The translations under genes were made by a program, and so were the position numbers. 14,941 nt of DNA from Streptococcus parasanguinis (GTDB lineage Bacteria > Bacillota > Bacilli > Lactobacillales > Streptococcaceae): NCBI GenBank assembly GCA_905188195.1, contig CAJJKY010000023.1:1-14941 (forward strand), read 5' to 3'. The notes below the pieces were generated by a model, which saw only the letters and a list, made by a program, of their open reading frames with translations, searched no databases and was not told where the DNA came from. Below are positions 1-8,304 of the stretch, one piece after another (positions within the stretch are counted from its first letter, which is position 1; every line of letters begins with the position of its first letter).

Positions 1-220
1 AAAATATATTTTATAGATAGACAGTAGGCAATACAGTCTAACTTTCCTTACTATTCTATCGAATTTTAGATAAAATTGCAAGCCTTTTACCTATATTTTC
101 TTAATTATTCCTCTTCTTTTCTTTTATTTTATCAGCTTGCTGAAAGATCCTGATCTAGCTTTGAAAATTCTCATTTAAAATCTGCTATTTAAGCCTTTCT
201 GTACCTTTTGCTTCTTTGGG
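1..220. other. AT-rich intergenic stretch, no gene seen
   Basis: No convincing open reading frame, RNA gene or insertion sequence is visible here. The stretch is rich in A and T with pyrimidine runs around 100-135. The only structure of note is the dyad at 18-40, listed separately. The segment lies downstream of ppc, so it probably serves the gene beyond the left edge of the window. Confidence 0.6.
18..40. repeat. Imperfect inverted repeat, possible operator
   Basis: TAGACAGTA (18-26) faces TACAGTCTA (32-40) across a 5-base centre. Eight of nine positions are complementary. On the minus strand it is followed by an AT-rich TATAAAAT-like stretch, so it could be an operator for a gene to the left of the window. 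No regulator can be assigned. Confidence 0.35.
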
Positions 221-230
221 TTCAGGGAAT

Positions 231-262
231 AAAAAAATCGGAACAGTCGTTCCGATTTTTTT
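231..262 (-). terminator. Rho-independent terminator of ftsW-ppc
   Basis: A perfect 14-base stem (231-244 with 249-262) closes a 4-base loop. The GC-rich core ATCGGAAC/GTTCCGAT is flanked by A7 and T7, so it can work in both directions. It overlaps the ppc stop codon at 261-263. A further outer pairing TTCAGG (221-226) with CCTGAA (265-270) extends the structure into the last ppc codons. Confidence 0.9.
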
Positions 263-3086
263 AACCTGAATTACGTAATCCTGTCGCCACACCGTTGATG
301 GTGATATGGATTAGCTTGTCTTGATCGGCTGGTAATTGGCCGGTCCGTTGACGTCGAATCAATTCTAATTGAATATAGTTCAAAACGTTAAAGTACGGCA
401 TCCGATAATCTAAACTTTCTTTCAGATAAGGGTTTTCAGCGAGCAACTCGTCTTGCTCTTCAATCATCAAGATGATGTCCTTGGTCAATTGCCATTCATG
501 TAAGATGATCTGATAGATATTACGAACTTCTTCTTCTTCACACAATTGGGCGTACTCAAAGGCAATGTCCATGTTGGCTTTGGATAAGACCATGTCCACA
601 TTTGACAAGAGAGATTGGAAGAAAGGCCAGTTTTTATACATGTATCGAAGGGTTTCGATATTCTCAGGATCCTCATCGATAAATTCCTTAAAGCTAGAAC
701 CTACTCCGTACCAACCAGGGAACATCACCCGACTTTGTGACCATGAGAAGACCCATGGGATAGCACGCAAACCACCGATTTCTGTAATGGTCTTACGAGC
801 AGCAGGACGTGAACCAATATTAAAGCTTGAAATTGCTTTGATCGGACTTGATTCAAAGAAGTAGTCATAGAAGTGCTCATTTCCAAAGACCAAATCACGA
901 TAGATATCGTAACTGCGATTCACGACTTTATCCATGACTTCCCCGAAACGATCAAACATAGAGAATGGACTCTTTTGTTCGGCAATCATTCGGTTAATGG
1001 TTGCAGAGACGAGCATCTCAAGGTTGTAGTAAGCAGCATCTTTATTTCCATATTTATTGCCGATTACTTCCCCTTGCTCAGTTAAGCGGATACGGTCATT
1101 AATGGATTTCAATGGTTGAGACGTGATGGCTTCATAAGTAGGACCTCCACCACGACCAACAGTACCACCACGACCATGGAAGAAGGTAATCTTCACTCCA
1201 AACTCATCTCCGATAGCGGTCAATTGTTGTTGAGCTTTAAAGAGGGTCCAGCAAGAAGACAAGTATCCACCATCTTTGTTGGAATCAGAATAACCTAACA
1301 TAATCTCTTGGTAGTTGTTCTTAGAAGCAATCCAACGTTTGGCAATCGGAAGAGACAAGTAACTTCTCATGGTTTCTTCTGAGTGATCCAAATCTTCGAT
1401 GGTTTCAAACAAAGGCACGATTTGCACACGAGCTTTTTCCGTATCGACTAAGCCCACTTCTTTCAACATCACAGCCAATTCCAACATATCTGACACACTG
1501 GTTGCATGAGAAATGATGTTTTGACGAATGACTTCTTCTCCTAAACGATCCTTCAATTCACGGGCCGTTTGGAAAATCGCTAATTCTTTTTCAAGCAGTT
1601 CAGATTTTTCAGCATGAGTTGCTGATAAAATACGTGGGTCTTCTAAGAGTTCTTTCAAGAGAACTTGACACTTTTCATCCTCTGATAAATCAGAATAATG
1701 GTCATTAATTCCAGCTGATTTCAACAATTCAGCCACACAGGCTTCATGCACACTAGAATCTTGTCGCATATCAATAGAAGCTAGATAGAACCCAAAAACA
1801 TCGATAGCTTCTAGAAGTTCTGCAAACTCACCAGAAATTAAATACTCTGATTTGTTTTCTAACAAGGAATCTTTGATCTTTTCAAGGTCTTCTTTAAATT
1901 CTTTAGCTGATGCATAAGCTGGAGCTTCTTTCTCAGAAATTTTCTTTAGAGCTCCAGAGATACGATTGCCGATATAATCAGAAACTGGCCCTTGTTGATG
2001 AGCATTTGCCCCTAATAATCTCTCAACAGCATAACGATCTTCTCTAGTTTCTCCCACCATCGTCCATTCTTTTAAATTGACCAAGGTTTGGATCAATTTT
2101 GATTGGATATAGTGGAAAGCCCGACGGTAAGGTTCTTTTTCACGAAAGACGGATGTATCACTGGATAGGGCTGCCATTTCAGCTACTGCTTCACTTGTTT
2201 TAGAAAGACTCGTTGAAAGGGAGAAATGACGGTATAATTTTGAAATCTTTTCGATGTAATAGTTCAAAATGACTTCACTTTGAATAGTTGCTGAACGCTT
2301 CAAGGTCTCAGCTGTTACAAACGGATTCCCGTCCCGGTCTCCCCCAATCCACATGCCCATTGTGATCGGACGTGGTTGTTCAAGCTCCAATCCATGCTCT
2401 TTTGCCAAGCGTTTGTATTCCAACATAAGATTTGGAACAGCTTGTAAGAAAGAGCTATTGTAATATTCCATGACGTTGGTGATCTCATTGGTAACCTTCA
2501 ATTTTTTGTCACGAATCATATCCGTTTGCATCATGATTTCGATGTTACAACGAAGGTTGTTATACCACTTATTCTCATTCATTAAACCAGCTTTAACATC
2601 CCGGTGCTGACGAAGAAGAGCGTGAATATGATTGGTTAAATCCAGCATGGTTTTTCGTTGCACTTGAGTTGGATGGGCTGTTAAAACAGGTACAATATTG
2701 AGATTTTCAAGAATTTCTTGTGCATCTTCATTTTTTGCAACTTCTTTAATGGTTGAAGAAAGTTTTCCGAGGTATTCACCATCCACGTTATTCAAATGAT
2801 TGATTTCATAGGCCAAATCGACATCTTCTGAGATGTTAATCAAGAGTGGTAAAATGGCAAAATAACGTGAAATCACTGTCATTTCTTCATTTGTCAATTG
2901 TTCCACTATTTGATTCAACTCACGATAGTTCTGTGTTTTCGATAGATCCTTCAACTGCCTAATTTTATCAAAGGTTTCCGGACGAACCAAATTTTTCGTA
3001 ATATCATCTAATAAATTGGTTAAGATTTCGGCTTCTTCTTTGATAATATCTTTATTTGTGAAGTTCTCTAATTTTTGTAAGACCAT
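261..3086 (-). CDS. ppc: Phosphoenolpyruvate carboxylase
   Basis: Cytoplasmic enzyme making oxaloacetate from PEP and bicarbonate, the anaplerotic entry to aspartate-family biosynthesis in lactic bacteria that lack a full TCA cycle. The 941-residue protein shows the family landmarks: the catalytic-histidine motif TAHPTQ (H138), GGDRDGNPF (248-256), GYSDSNKDGG (K604), FHGRGGTVGRGGGP (H637) and the C-terminal LRNSG. The start at 3086 is chosen because AAGGAG lies just upstream; an in-frame ATG at 3110 would add eight residues (MAIQKGEK) that merely translate this ribosome site. The gene follows ftsW by 38 bases with no terminator between them, so the two are probably co-transcribed. Relative to the pneumococcal protein as I remember it (about 898 residues), there are about 40 extra residues around 335-390. 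Identity is secure. Confidence 0.97.
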   Translation of the reverse strand: MVLQKLENFTNKDIIKEEAEILTNLLDDITKNLVRPETFDKIRQLKDLSKTQNYRELNQIVEQLTNEEMTVISRYFAILPLLINISEDVDLAYEINHLNNVDGEYLGKLSSTIKEVAKNEDAQEILENLNIVPVLTAHPTQVQRKTMLDLTNHIHALLRQHRDVKAGLMNENKWYNNLRCNIEIMMQTDMIRDKKLKVTNEITNVMEYYNSSFLQAVPNLMLEYKRLAKEHGLELEQPRPITMGMWIGGDRDGNPFVTAETLKRSATIQSEVILNYYIEKISKLYRHFSLSTSLSKTSEAVAEMAALSSDTSVFREKEPYRRAFHYIQSKLIQTLVNLKEWTMVGETREDRYAVERLLGANAHQQGPVSDYIGNRISGALKKISEKEAPAYASAKEFKEDLEKIKDSLLENKSEYLISGEFAELLEAIDVFGFYLASIDMRQDSSVHEACVAELLKSAGINDHYSDLSEDEKCQVLLKELLEDPRILSATHAEKSELLEKELAIFQTARELKDRLGEEVIRQNIISHATSVSDMLELAVMLKEVGLVDTEKARVQIVPLFETIEDLDHSEETMRSYLSLPIAKRWIASKNNYQEIMLGYSDSNKDGGYLSSCWTLFKAQQQLTAIGDEFGVKITFFHGRGGTVGRGGGPTYEAITSQPLKSINDRIRLTEQGEVIGNKYGNKDAAYYNLEMLVSATINRMIAEQKSPFSMFDRFGEVMDKVVNRSYDIYRDLVFGNEHFYDYFFESSPIKAISSFNIGSRPAARKTITEIGGLRAIPWVFSWSQSRVMFPGWYGVGSSFKEFIDEDPENIETLRYMYKNWPFFQSLLSNVDMVLSKANMDIAFEYAQLCEEEEVRNIYQIILHEWQLTKDIILMIEEQDELLAENPYLKESLDYRMPYFNVLNYIQLELIRRQRTGQLPADQDKLIHITINGVATGLRNSG

Positions 3087-3124
3087 TTTTTCTCCTTTTT
3101 GAATAGCCATTCAACAATTCCCTT

Positions 3125-4366
3125 TTAATAATAAGGTTTGATTTTACCTTTTTCTTCAAAAACCATGCCTTCTTGTTCCATCTTAGCCCGTTTTTCACTA
3201 GCGTCGATATTCAAAACGAAAGCAATCGCTACGGATAAGACCCACAAGCTATTTCCCCCTTGGGATAAGAAGGGGAAGGTCACTCCTGTAGACGGAATCA
3301 AACCAGAAATTCCTCCGATGTTAATGAAGGTTTGCACTAAGATCATCCCACCGATCCCAATGGCCATCATCGAATTAAAAGGATTCTTTGCTCGAATACC
3401 GACTAAAATGATCCGAAGAATTAAGAAGAATAAGAGAGCAAGGATCAAGCTAGCTCCAACAAAACCTAATTCTTCAATCACGATGGCAAACACAAAGTCT
3501 GTGTGCGCTTCTGGTAAGTATCCTTGTTTTTCAATGGAATTTCCTAGCCCCAAGCCAAACCAACCACCGTTACTCATGGCATAGTAAGAATTAGCTAATT
3601 GGTGACCTGCGCCAGACAAGTCATTAAAGGGGTTAAAGAAGGCACTAAAACGTTTGGCTACATAACCAAAGACTGGAATTTTAGCGACACGGTCCACACC
3701 GATGATCCATATTGAACCAAGGACAATGGTGGATGCCCCAACAACCAAACCAAGTAAAGAGGTAAACCAACGGTAGCCCACTCCACTAGCCGTAATCATG
3801 ATCAAGACCGTTAAGGCCAAGATCGTCGCATTTCCCAAGTCCGGCATAATCACAACGATTCCAATCAGAATCAAGGTCAGCCAACGCCAATCGTTTAAAT
3901 TCCTTGGAATCCATTCATTATGGGTCAAGGCTTGATAATCATAATCACGGATTTCATCTTGTCGTTTCGAAAAGATCAAGGCCAGATACCAGACTAAGAT
4001 CACCTTAAGGTATTCAGCTGGCTGGATACTAAACCCTCCAGGAATGGTCAACCAACCGTGAGCTCCATTGACCGTATCTGTGATAAACCTAGACAGAATC
4101 AACAAAATCACTTCAATAAAAATGACAAAAGCCAGCACCTTTTTATTTCGAAGGAAGTTTAGGCTAAATTTATAAATCAAGGCGATGGTTAGAAGACTTA
4201 GGATGAAAAAGAGCCCCTGTGTCCGTACCATCCGAATCGAACTCACTCCACTTTGAATTGCCAAGGCACTTGTTGTCGAATAGACAACAATCAAGCCAAT
4301 GATGGATAAAATCAAATAGGGAATGAGGATGGAATAATTTAAAAGATGTCTTTTTTCAATTTTCAT
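3125..4366 (-). CDS. ftsW: Septal peptidoglycan glycosyltransferase FtsW
   Basis: SEDS-family membrane protein that polymerises lipid II at the division septum together with a class B penicillin-binding protein. The 413 residues form about ten hydrophobic segments. SEDS signatures are visible: QPAEYLK (115-121), MPDLGNATIL (174-183), EAHTDFVFAIVIEELG (286-301) containing the putative catalytic Asp (D290), and the C-terminal GLIPSTGVTFPFLSQGGNS (355-373). FtsW and RodA are related; the neighbouring ppc, which I remember beside ftsW in pneumococcus, favours FtsW. The start follows GGTGA with short spacing, a modest ribosome site. Its promoter faces a divergent cell-wall hydrolase gene, so synthesis and cleavage of peptidoglycan lie back to back. 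It leads the ftsW-ppc operon. Confidence 0.95.
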   Translation of the reverse strand: MKIEKRHLLNYSILIPYLILSIIGLIVVYSTTSALAIQSGVSSIRMVRTQGLFFILSLLTIALIYKFSLNFLRNKKVLAFVIFIEVILLILSRFITDTVNGAHGWLTIPGGFSIQPAEYLKVILVWYLALIFSKRQDEIRDYDYQALTHNEWIPRNLNDWRWLTLILIGIVVIMPDLGNATILALTVLIMITASGVGYRWFTSLLGLVVGASTIVLGSIWIIGVDRVAKIPVFGYVAKRFSAFFNPFNDLSGAGHQLANSYYAMSNGGWFGLGLGNSIEKQGYLPEAHTDFVFAIVIEELGFVGASLILALLFFLILRIILVGIRAKNPFNSMMAIGIGGMILVQTFINIGGISGLIPSTGVTFPFLSQGGNSLWVLSVAIAFVLNIDASEKRAKMEQEGMVFEEKGKIKPYY

Positions 4367-4396
4367 AATTCACCATATTCCTAATGTTCAACCTTC

Positions 4397-4425
4397 ATTA
4401 TATCATTTTTAAGAAGCAAAACCAA
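4397..4425 (-). promoter_or_regulatory. ftsW promoter (extended -10)
   Basis: Read on the minus strand, TATAAT (4402-4397) is preceded by TGA, an extended -10. A weak -35, TTGGTT (4425-4420), sits 17 bases upstream. The predicted transcript starts near 4390, giving a leader of about 25 bases. The rest of the 248-base divergent region (4426-4577) is AT-rich; its only extra structure is a small dyad GCTGA-AA-TCAGC at 4547-4558. Confidence 0.7.
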
Positions 4426-4577
4426 GAAAAGTCCAGAAAAGATTCGGCTTCTTCCCAATTTTCAAGAAATATTCTAATCATTCTTCTTATTTTCATATAT
4501 TTTTATCCTTTTTCGATGAAAAGATTCCTTTTTTTTGAAAATAATGGCTGAAATCAGCATCTTTTAAGCATTAAGTT

Positions 4578-4606
4578 TTGCCTTTTCGTTTTTTTTACGG
4601 TAAAAT
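4578..4606 (+). promoter_or_regulatory. GH25 gene promoter, apparently leaderless
   Basis: TTGCCT (4578-4583), 17 bases, then TAAAAT (4601-4606). The expected transcription start, 6-8 bases after the -10, falls at about 4612-4614, directly against the ATG at 4615. No Shine-Dalgarno sequence is present before that ATG. Confidence 0.6.
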
Positions 4607-4614
4607 GTTTCTGT

Positions 4615-5490
4615 ATGAGAAAAAGGATAAAACCCGTTGTTCTCTTGGTCTTTTTTATCGGTATCATTTCTTTTCTCGTTCTTTCACGAACGATTGCCGA
4701 TCTACAAGCCAGAGAGCGACAAGAAACAACCAAAACCATTCCGAACTCCAATACACCTCGAAAAACAACTACTGCAAGCTCTTCTTCTAAAAAAGAAGAA
4801 GACATCAATCCAGAACTGGTTGGCCGCCCGATCATTGATATTTCAGGCTGGCAATTGCCTAGTGAAATTGATTACGATGTCCTCTCCCAAAATGTGGGAG
4901 GTGTAATCGTTCGTGTCCATAGTGGGGCTCAAGCGAAAAAGGAAAATGCAGCAACCTACTTAAATGGTCTGGATAAATCTTTTAAAACCCATATCCAAGA
5001 ATTCCAAAAACGAAATATCCCTGTCGCAGTCTATGCTTATGTCGCTGCTAAGGATAAAAAAGAAATGGAAAAAGAAGCAGAAGAATTTTACAAGGCTGCT
5101 TCTCCTTACAAACCGACCTACTATTGGTTAGACGTTGAGGAAAAAACCATGAAGGATATGAATGCAGGCGTTGAAGCTTTCCGAGCAAAACTACAAGCTT
5201 TGGGTGCAAAAAATATTGGACTCTATATCGGAACTTACTTCATGGAAGAACACAGTATCTCCACTGATAAATTTACGGCTCTTTGGATTCCTACTTATGG
5301 ATTTGATGATGGCTACTATAATGCCGCGCCAGATACCAACACGGAATACGACTTGCATCAATATACCTCTCAAGGGCAATTAAATGGATTCTCACACTAC
5401 TTGGATCTCAACCAAATTGCTCCGACGCAAGACCAAGAAGCGATTTATCGGAAACTTTTCAAGGTACAAAAAGATGGCTCTTCCTCATAG
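4615..5490 (+). CDS. Membrane-anchored GH25 muramidase (lysozyme)
   Basis: Predicted glycosyl hydrolase family 25 enzyme cleaving the MurNAc-GlcNAc bond of peptidoglycan, outside the membrane. The 291 residues comprise a basic N-terminus and one hydrophobic segment (about 7-25) acting as signal anchor, a Thr/Ser/Lys-rich linker (about 32-65), and the catalytic barrel (about 70-270). GH25 landmarks are IDISGWQ (74-80, D75), YYWLDVEE (169-176) with the D173-x-E175 catalytic pair, WIPTYG (224-229) and LHQYTSQGQLNG (247-258). There is no recognisable cell-wall-binding repeat, unlike phage endolysins, which suggests a resident housekeeping hydrolase. It is divergent from ftsW. No ribosome site precedes the ATG and no alternative in-frame start is seen nearby. 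Fold assignment is strong; the biological role is inferred. Confidence 0.9.
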   Translation: MRKRIKPVVLLVFFIGIISFLVLSRTIADLQARERQETTKTIPNSNTPRKTTTASSSSKKEEDINPELVGRPIIDISGWQLPSEIDYDVLSQNVGGVIVRVHSGAQAKKENAATYLNGLDKSFKTHIQEFQKRNIPVAVYAYVAAKDKKEMEKEAEEFYKAASPYKPTYYWLDVEEKTMKDMNAGVEAFRAKLQALGAKNIGLYIGTYFMEEHSISTDKFTALWIPTYGFDDGYYNAAPDTNTEYDLHQYTSQGQLNGFSHYLDLNQIAPTQDQEAIYRKLFKVQKDGSSS

Positions 5491-5494
5491 CCTT

Positions 5495-5540
5495 AAAACA
5501 GCAGATCAAGTGGTTTTCACTTTTTCTGCTGTTTTCTATT
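5495..5540 (+). terminator. Terminator of the GH25 gene
   Basis: AAAACAGCAGA (5495-5505) pairs with TCTGCTGTTTT (5525-5535). Inside it, AAGTG (5508-5512) pairs with CACTT (5518-5522). T-rich sequence follows. It starts just after the stop codon. Confidence 0.85.
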
Positions 5541-5572
5541 TTTAAGGAGAAGACAATATCGTCGCTATTATA

Positions 5573-5581
5573 TGTTATAAT
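5573..5581 (+). promoter_or_regulatory. Promoter of the ybaK-phosphatase operon (extended -10)
   Basis: TGTTATAAT gives a perfect TATAAT (5576-5581) with the TGn extension. No good -35 is present at 17 bases; GACA at 5552-5555 is the nearest match. Transcription would begin near 5588. The ribosome site AAAGGAG (5618-5624) precedes the ATG at 5631 by six bases. Confidence 0.65.
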
Positions 5582-5630
5582 GGTCTAATGAAATCTGATT
5601 TTGTAGAGAAAAAGAGAAAAGGAGAAAGCC

Positions 5631-6104
5631 ATGGCAAAAAAAAATAAAGTGAAAAAAACCTTAGTCGAGCAGATCTTGACTAAAGCAAAAATCGAGCACA
5701 TAGGCTTACAAATCAACGCTTTAGAAGGGATCTTACCAGAAGGGATTGATCGCTCTACTATTTTCAAAACCCTAGCTCTCAAAGGAGATAAAACGGGTCC
5801 TGTGATTGGGATCATTCCGATCACGGAGCATCTTTCAGAAAAAAAATTGGCCAAATTATCGGGAAATAAGAAAGTGGCAATGATTCCTCAAAAGGATCTC
5901 GAAAAAACAACAGGTTATATTCATGGTGCCAATAATCCCGTGGGCATTCGTCAAAAGCATCCTTTCCCAATCTTTATCGATGAATCAGCCCTTCAGTTAG
6001 AGACCATGATCGTATCTGCTGGGGAAATCGGCCATAGTATTCAAATCAAACCACAACTTCTAGCAGATTTCGTAAAAGCAACTTTTGCAGATATTTTGGA
6101 ATAA
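5631..6104 (+). CDS. ybaK: YbaK/EbsC-family Cys-tRNA(Pro) deacylase
   Basis: Small cytoplasmic trans-editing enzyme that hydrolyses cysteine mischarged onto tRNA(Pro) by prolyl-tRNA synthetase. The 157 residues are full length for the family. Visible landmarks are STIFKTLALKGD (42-53) with the conserved lysine K46, the glycine-rich TGYIHGANNPVG (94-105), and SAGEIGHSIQI (129-139). The equivalent lysine in Haemophilus YbaK is also residue 46 (from memory). The gene has its own promoter and a strong ribosome site, and leads a two-gene operon whose second gene follows by 22 bases. EbsC was named for an effect on Enterococcus aggregation substance; nothing here supports that role, so deacylase is the better call. 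Confidence 0.92.
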   Translation: MAKKNKVKKTLVEQILTKAKIEHIGLQINALEGILPEGIDRSTIFKTLALKGDKTGPVIGIIPITEHLSEKKLAKLSGNKKVAMIPQKDLEKTTGYIHGANNPVGIRQKHPFPIFIDESALQLETMIVSAGEIGHSIQIKPQLLADFVKATFADILE

Positions 6105-6126
6105 CGACAAAGAAGGAGACAAGATT

Positions 6127-6750
6127 GTGAAACTATATTTTATTCGACACGGACGGACAGAATGGAATGAAGAGGGACGTTTTCAGGGATCAAATGGCGA
6201 TTCTCCGCTGTTACCAGCCTCTATTCATCAGCTTGAAAAATTAGGAAAGCACCTAGCTACTGTTCCTTTTGATGCAGCCTTTGCAAGTGATCTGCCACGA
6301 ACAGTCCATACCGCACAGATCATCCTCGATCAATTGGAGACACCTCTAGAATTGCAAGCAACGCCTGCTCTTCGTGAGTGGAATTTGGGAAAACTGGAAG
6401 GTGCTAAAATTTCTACTATTTCAGCTATCTATCCCCAACAAATGGATGCCTTTCGCCATAACCTAGCCCGCTTTCAAAATGAAATCTTTGATGCAGAATC
6501 TGTCTATGAAACGACCAAACGTACCTGTGATTTTGTAAAAAGCCTGAAAGGAAAAAAGCTCGATACTGTTCTCATCGTTGGACATGGGGCTAATTTGACA
6601 GCTTCTATTCGAACCTTGCTCGGTTATGAAACAGGAGAACTCCGCAAAAATGGCGGACTAGATAATGCCAGCGTGACGATTCTGACAACAGATGATTTTG
6701 AGCACTATCACTTAGACACTTGGAACGACACCTCTTATATGGAAGACTAA
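6127..6750 (+). CDS. Histidine phosphatase, phosphoglycerate-mutase-like
   Basis: Branch-1 histidine phosphatase superfamily protein of 207 residues. The phosphohistidine motif FIRHGRTEWN (5-14, H8), SDLPRT (54-59, R58), REWNLGKLEG (83-92, E84) and VGHGAN (151-156, H153) make up the usual active site. The substrate cannot be read from the sequence; members include co-factor-dependent mutases and broad phosphatases, and this one is not the main glycolytic GpmA, which is larger and carries extra loops. A GTG start at 6127 is chosen because AAGGAG (6113-6118) lies eight bases upstream and the protein then begins VKLYFIRHG, as the family does. An in-frame ATG at 6085 would run back into ybaK and add 14 unrelated residues. 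Confidence 0.9.
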   Translation: MKLYFIRHGRTEWNEEGRFQGSNGDSPLLPASIHQLEKLGKHLATVPFDAAFASDLPRTVHTAQIILDQLETPLELQATPALREWNLGKLEGAKISTISAIYPQQMDAFRHNLARFQNEIFDAESVYETTKRTCDFVKSLKGKKLDTVLIVGHGANLTASIRTLLGYETGELRKNGGLDNASVTILTTDDFEHYHLDTWNDTSYMED

Positions 6751-6780
6751 AAAACACTGATCTTGCGATCAGTGTTTTCT
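6751..6780. terminator. Shared bidirectional terminator
   Basis: AAAACACTGATC (6751-6762), a TTGC loop and GATCAGTGTTTT (6767-6778) form a perfect 12-base stem with A and T runs at both ends. It sits between the convergent phosphatase and lysS genes and should stop transcription from both sides. Confidence 0.92.
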
Positions 6781-6786
6781 TTTGGC

Positions 6787-8277
6787 TTATTTCATAGTTG
6801 GGAAGAGAAGGACGTCGCGAATCGTTGTTACATTTGTCAACAACATAACGAGACGGTCAATACCAATTCCAAGTCCACCTGTTGGTGGCATACCATATTC
6901 AAGGGCTTCAACATAGTCATAGTCGATGCCTGTAGCTTCGTCATCTCCCAATTCTTTGGCACGCGCTTGCGCTTCGAACCGTTGCAATTGATCGATCGGA
7001 TCATTCAATTCCGTGAAGGCATTCGCATACTCTTTGGTCATGATGAAGAGTTCGAAACGGTCAGTGAAGCGTGGATCTTCTGGATTTTTCTTAGCCAATG
7101 GAGATACTGCTACTGGGTGACCGTAAACAAAAGTTGGTTGCGTCAAGGTTTCTTCAACGAATTCTTCAAAGAAGGCATTGATAATTTGTCCCACTTCTGT
7201 GTAGTGTTTTTCAACCGGTACGTGTTTTTCGTTTGCAAGTGCTACAGCTTCTTCAAAGGTCATGTCTTGCCAGAAGTCAACGCCTGTGATTTCTTTGATC
7301 GCATCAACCATGTGAACCCGTTTGAATGGTTCGTTGATTTTGATTTCTGTTCCTTGGTAGTCGATTGGACCATCACCATGGACAGCTTTCGCAGCATGTT
7401 GGATGATACCTTCTGTTAAGTCCATGATATCGTGGAAATCAGCGTAAGCTTGGTAGACTTCGATTGAGGTGAATTCAGGGTTGTGAGTAGCATCCATTCC
7501 TTCGTTACGGAAGATGCGTCCGATTTCGTAAACGCGTTCCATCCCACCAACAATCAAACGTTTCAAGTGAAGCTCAGTCGCGATACGAAGCACCATGTCA
7601 ATGTTTTGCGCATTGTGGTGAGTGATAAATGGTTTGGCAGCTGCACCCCCAGCTTCATTGTGAAGCACTGGTGTTTCCACTTCAAGGAATCCTTGACCAT
7701 CTAAATAACGACGGATTTCAGAGATGATTTTTGAACGAGTTACAAAGCGTTCAAAGCTTTCACGGTTTGAAATCAAATCCAAATAACGTTTACGATAGAT
7801 GGTTTCAACGTCTGAAAGTCCGTGGAATTTTTCAGGCAAAGGACGAAGGGCTTTTGACAAGTGAGTGATATGAGTTGCTTTAATCGAAAGTTCACCCATG
7901 TCTGTGCGCATGATTTCCCCTTCAACTCCAAGGAAATCACCAAGGTCTGCTTTTTTGAAGATTTCGTAGTTTTCTTCTCCAACAGCATCCTTACGAACGT
8001 AGATCTGAATTTGACCTTCACGGTCTTGAAGATGAGCAAAGCCAACCTTTCCTTTTCCACGTTTGGTTACGAGACGACCAGCAATAATAGCTGTTTCGTT
8101 CAAGTCGTGGAGTTGTTCTTTATCTAATTCTGAATATTTTTCTTTTAATTGACCTGAATTTGCAGTGCGTTCGAATCGCTTCCCAAATGGATCGATTCCT
8201 TGTTCACGAAGGGCCGCCATTTTCTCACGACGGACAATCTGCTGGTCATTTAATTCTTCCATATGTTCAGTAGTCAT
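6787..8277 (-). CDS. lysS: Lysyl-tRNA synthetase, class II
   Basis: Charges tRNA(Lys) with lysine using ATP. The 496-residue protein, the same length as the pneumococcal one as I recall it, has an N-terminal OB-fold anticodon-binding domain (about 63-140) and a class II catalytic core. Motif 1 is around GFLEVETPVL (196-205), motif 2 around RIFRNEGMDATHNPEFTSIE (254-273), and motif 3 is GMPPTGGLGIGIDRL (462-476). The ribosome site AGGAGG (8289-8284) lies six bases before the start. It is transcribed alone from an extended -10 promoter, and its 3' end meets the phosphatase operon head-on at the shared terminator. No T-box leader is visible; the leader is too short. Identity is secure. Confidence 0.98.
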   Translation of the reverse strand: MTTEHMEELNDQQIVRREKMAALREQGIDPFGKRFERTANSGQLKEKYSELDKEQLHDLNETAIIAGRLVTKRGKGKVGFAHLQDREGQIQIYVRKDAVGEENYEIFKKADLGDFLGVEGEIMRTDMGELSIKATHITHLSKALRPLPEKFHGLSDVETIYRKRYLDLISNRESFERFVTRSKIISEIRRYLDGQGFLEVETPVLHNEAGGAAAKPFITHHNAQNIDMVLRIATELHLKRLIVGGMERVYEIGRIFRNEGMDATHNPEFTSIEVYQAYADFHDIMDLTEGIIQHAAKAVHGDGPIDYQGTEIKINEPFKRVHMVDAIKEITGVDFWQDMTFEEAVALANEKHVPVEKHYTEVGQIINAFFEEFVEETLTQPTFVYGHPVAVSPLAKKNPEDPRFTDRFELFIMTKEYANAFTELNDPIDQLQRFEAQARAKELGDDEATGIDYDYVEALEYGMPPTGGLGIGIDRLVMLLTNVTTIRDVLLFPTMK

Positions 8278-8304
8278 TTGGAACCTCCTAAGTTATTCTC
8301 CCCT

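Noticed and set aside
3087..3110. Longer ppc start at 3110
   Set aside because: The extra eight codons overlap the strong AAGGAG ribosome site of the ATG at 3086, and the family begins at that later start.
4563..4575. CiaR-like TTTAAG box upstream of the GH25 gene
   Set aside because: The second half-site (TTAAG) is only two bases away, not the five of the TTTAAG-N5-TTTAAG consensus, and it is incomplete.
6085..6126. ATG start at 6085 for the phosphatase
   Set aside because: It would lie inside ybaK and add 14 residues before the VKLYFIRHG beginning; the GTG at 6127 has a well-placed AAGGAG.
6763..7419. 218-residue plus-strand ORF
   Set aside because: It lies antisense to the highly conserved lysS and translates to a Phe/Cys/Trp-rich sequence with no family resemblance, so it is a shadow.
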